From Schistocephalus solidus (lineage: Eukaryota > Platyhelminthes > Cestoda > Diphyllobothriidea > Diphyllobothriidae): a DNA stretch of 64,000 nucleotides. Both the position numbers and the translations under genes were made by a program. Positions 62,586 to 64,000 of this stretch are shown here, in pieces. The notes under the pieces were generated by a model. The model had not been told where the DNA came from, ran no database searches, and saw only the letters and a program-made list of their open reading frames with translations. The stretch is taken from NCBI GenBank assembly GCA_017591395.1, contig WEDG01001278.1:62001-126000 (forward strand). Reading direction: 5' to 3'. Each line of letters starts with the position of its first letter. The stretch's first letter is position 1.

Positions 62586-62770
62586 CTGGATTGGACTGGT
62601 AGGTTGTGAAGGCCAAGCCAAAATTTCCGGCAGGTTGCTCTATTTGGAGAACTGTCCTAGTCGAACAAAAGTCTCAGAAACCCTGGAGAGAGAATGGATT
62701 GGACTGGTGGGTTATGTAGGCCAAGATTTCTGACAGTGCTCGATTTTGAGAACTCTCCTAGTCAAACTGT
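62586..62770 (+). repeat. pair of diverged tandem units (108-bp offset)
   Basis: GGATTGGACTGGTAGGTTGT at 62588 and GGATTGGACTGGTGGGTTAT at 62696 begin two similar units. Both run through AGGCCAAG and end near GAGAACT(G/C)TCCTAGTC. Confidence 0.75.
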
Positions 62771-63147
62771 GAGGGTATCGAAGGCACTGAGCGGAAGATT
62801 CAGTTAATTGATTCAATAATTTGAACCAATTAATGTCTGTGGACTGATTGTTTCAGTGCAAAGACTCGATTAAATTTGGTCTTCTTGTTGCTCGAAAATT
62901 CAAACCACGTGGCAACCGTTCAGTTCAGTCCTTTTTCTTTTCCATCGTAAGATGTTCATAAAAGGACGTCAATTAGCTACTCGTTGGAGCTTCTAGCCTG
63001 AAATGGCTATTGCCGCAAAGTTCGTTTGGATTTGCTTGACTTCTAGATGTACGTATGGCAGCTCATCGGGAGGACTCAGAATTGAAGTAGCTTTCGCCGA
63101 TAGTAACCGCCACGTTGTAAAACGCGTGATTCCCGAAGTTGGCATTA
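62771..63147. other. spacer, no gene seen
   Basis: No coding signal. Probably the 3' flank or UTR of the LINE that follows on the - strand. Confidence 0.35.
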
Positions 63148-64000
63148 TCAGAGTCCTTTCGGCCCGAATTCTATGTTAAAGAACTGAGTTGAAAAATGTC
63201 CTATCTTATTCAAAAATAGATGTGTGGCATTATTTAACAGATGTTGTTTGATTTTTATTTTAAATTCTAGTAGGGTTCGACTATTTCTCGTAGAACTTGG
63301 TAGGGCATTCCATATTGTCGCGTATCTTATGGAATAGAAGTTGGATCGTTGGGCCTTTTTGAATTTAGGAATTTTTATAATATTTTCATAATTTCTAGTG
63401 TCTCGGGGGCCGTTTTGATTTGTTAGTATATTCATTCTGAGAATATCTTGGTCGTGTGTGATTTTTAATAGGAAAGTGAGACCATTTTCGAGTCTTCTGA
63501 TCCAGACGGGTTGAAGACCATATCTATTGTAAAGTTCCATGTATGAGCCTTGAATGCCATCATATTTGGATATGGATATGTTAAAGCATCTTTGAATGGC
63601 TTCTAGTTTCTTTCGGCCATCTGATGGCATTATGCCAAAGAAAATTAAGCAGTAATCCAGGAGAGGTAAAACGTACATTTTATATAGTCGTGTCTTTAGG
63701 GCAGGTGAGGATAAAATTTTTAAAAATGAATCCGCATAGTCTAGTGGCTTTTGGTGATATTTGTTTAACGTGGGGAGATAGATCAAGAGCATTTGTATAG
63801 CTAAGACCTAAGTCTTTTATTGATGTTGTCTCGGTTATTTCCTGATTATTGAAAATTAGGGGTGGAAGTTTTGTGGACCAAAAATCAGGAGATGACATTT
63901 ACTTGGAGAGAATGGCATTTGCCATAGAGTACTGCATTCGCTTAGTTTTTTTAAGATCATTTTCAATCGTTCTTTGCATACTGGCTACTGTATGCTTGAC
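63148..64000 (-). pseudogene. LINE ORF2 C-terminal half, cut by window end
   Basis: 63792-63148 gives a 200-codon open frame: 'LKTRLYKMYVLPLLDYCLI' (thumb), 'AIQRCFNISISKYDG', 'RRLENGLTFLLKITHDQDIL', then the C-terminal tail 'IRYATIWNALPSSTRNS'. The frame from 63898 (STKLPPLIFNNQEI, SIKDLGLSYT) joins it after one frameshift near 63780-63700. It differs from the 57.5 kb family and is closer to the fragment ending near 5600. The N-terminal RT blocks lie beyond the window. Confidence 0.7.

Noticed and set aside
1..64000. CRISPR arrays, bacterial operons, rRNA genes.
   Set aside because: No regularly spaced repeats, no Shine-Dalgarno or polycistronic layout, no rRNA-like conserved blocks seen.

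Overview
This window is nuclear DNA from a eukaryote, most likely a parasitic flatworm (trematode or cestode). The reasons are: protein genes split by canonical GT-AG introns, many only 31-43 nt long; a CNPase, a ciliary dynein-2 subunit and a 4F2hc-type protein in one stretch; and heavy loading with non-LTR retrotransposons, Ty3/Gypsy pieces and tRNA-derived SINE-like repeats. I see no operons, Shine-Dalgarno sites, CRISPR arrays or prokaryotic features. Most long open frames are not genes. The real genes only appear when short exons are joined by hand in consistent phase.

Layout. 1-960: ACT/ATT-rich low-complexity DNA. 1.8-9.9 kb: a pile of decayed LINE fragments, all readable on the + strand. 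10.34-12.77 kb (+): an SLC3A2/4F2hc-like amino-acid transporter heavy chain in 9 exons, with one frame break in exon 2. About 13.1-14.59 kb (+): a second multi-exon gene, probably a NUP37-like beta-propeller nucleoporin, with one in-frame TAA. 14.6-23.6 kb: no recognisable gene, SINE-like copies. 23.6-25.2 kb: Ty3/Gypsy remnants. 31.29-33.67 kb (-): a complete DYNC2LI1 (cytoplasmic dynein-2 light intermediate chain) in 9 exons, 353 aa. 38.22-49.57 kb (-): a complete 2',3'-cyclic-nucleotide 3'-phosphodiesterase (CNPase) in 4 exons, 523 aa, with introns of 2-5 kb full of SINE-like DNA. 50.0-50.1 kb: a hammerhead-like hairpin. 55.27-56.38 kb: a compact LTR/LTR element with almost no interior. 57.5-62.2 kb (-): a nearly full-length LINE with ORF1 and ORF2, split by a younger LINE copy. 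63.1 kb to the window end (-): another LINE 3' part.

The four host genes are unrelated in pathway: plasma-membrane amino-acid transport, nuclear pore, intraflagellar transport, and cyclic-nucleotide/RNA end metabolism. The most useful observations are the micro-intron gene models, the unusual N- and C-termini of the CNPase, the TRIM-like LTR element, the nested LINE, the hammerhead-like hairpin, and a dispersed SINE-like family with a conserved core. All homology calls come from reading translated sequence and remembered family features; no database search was run.
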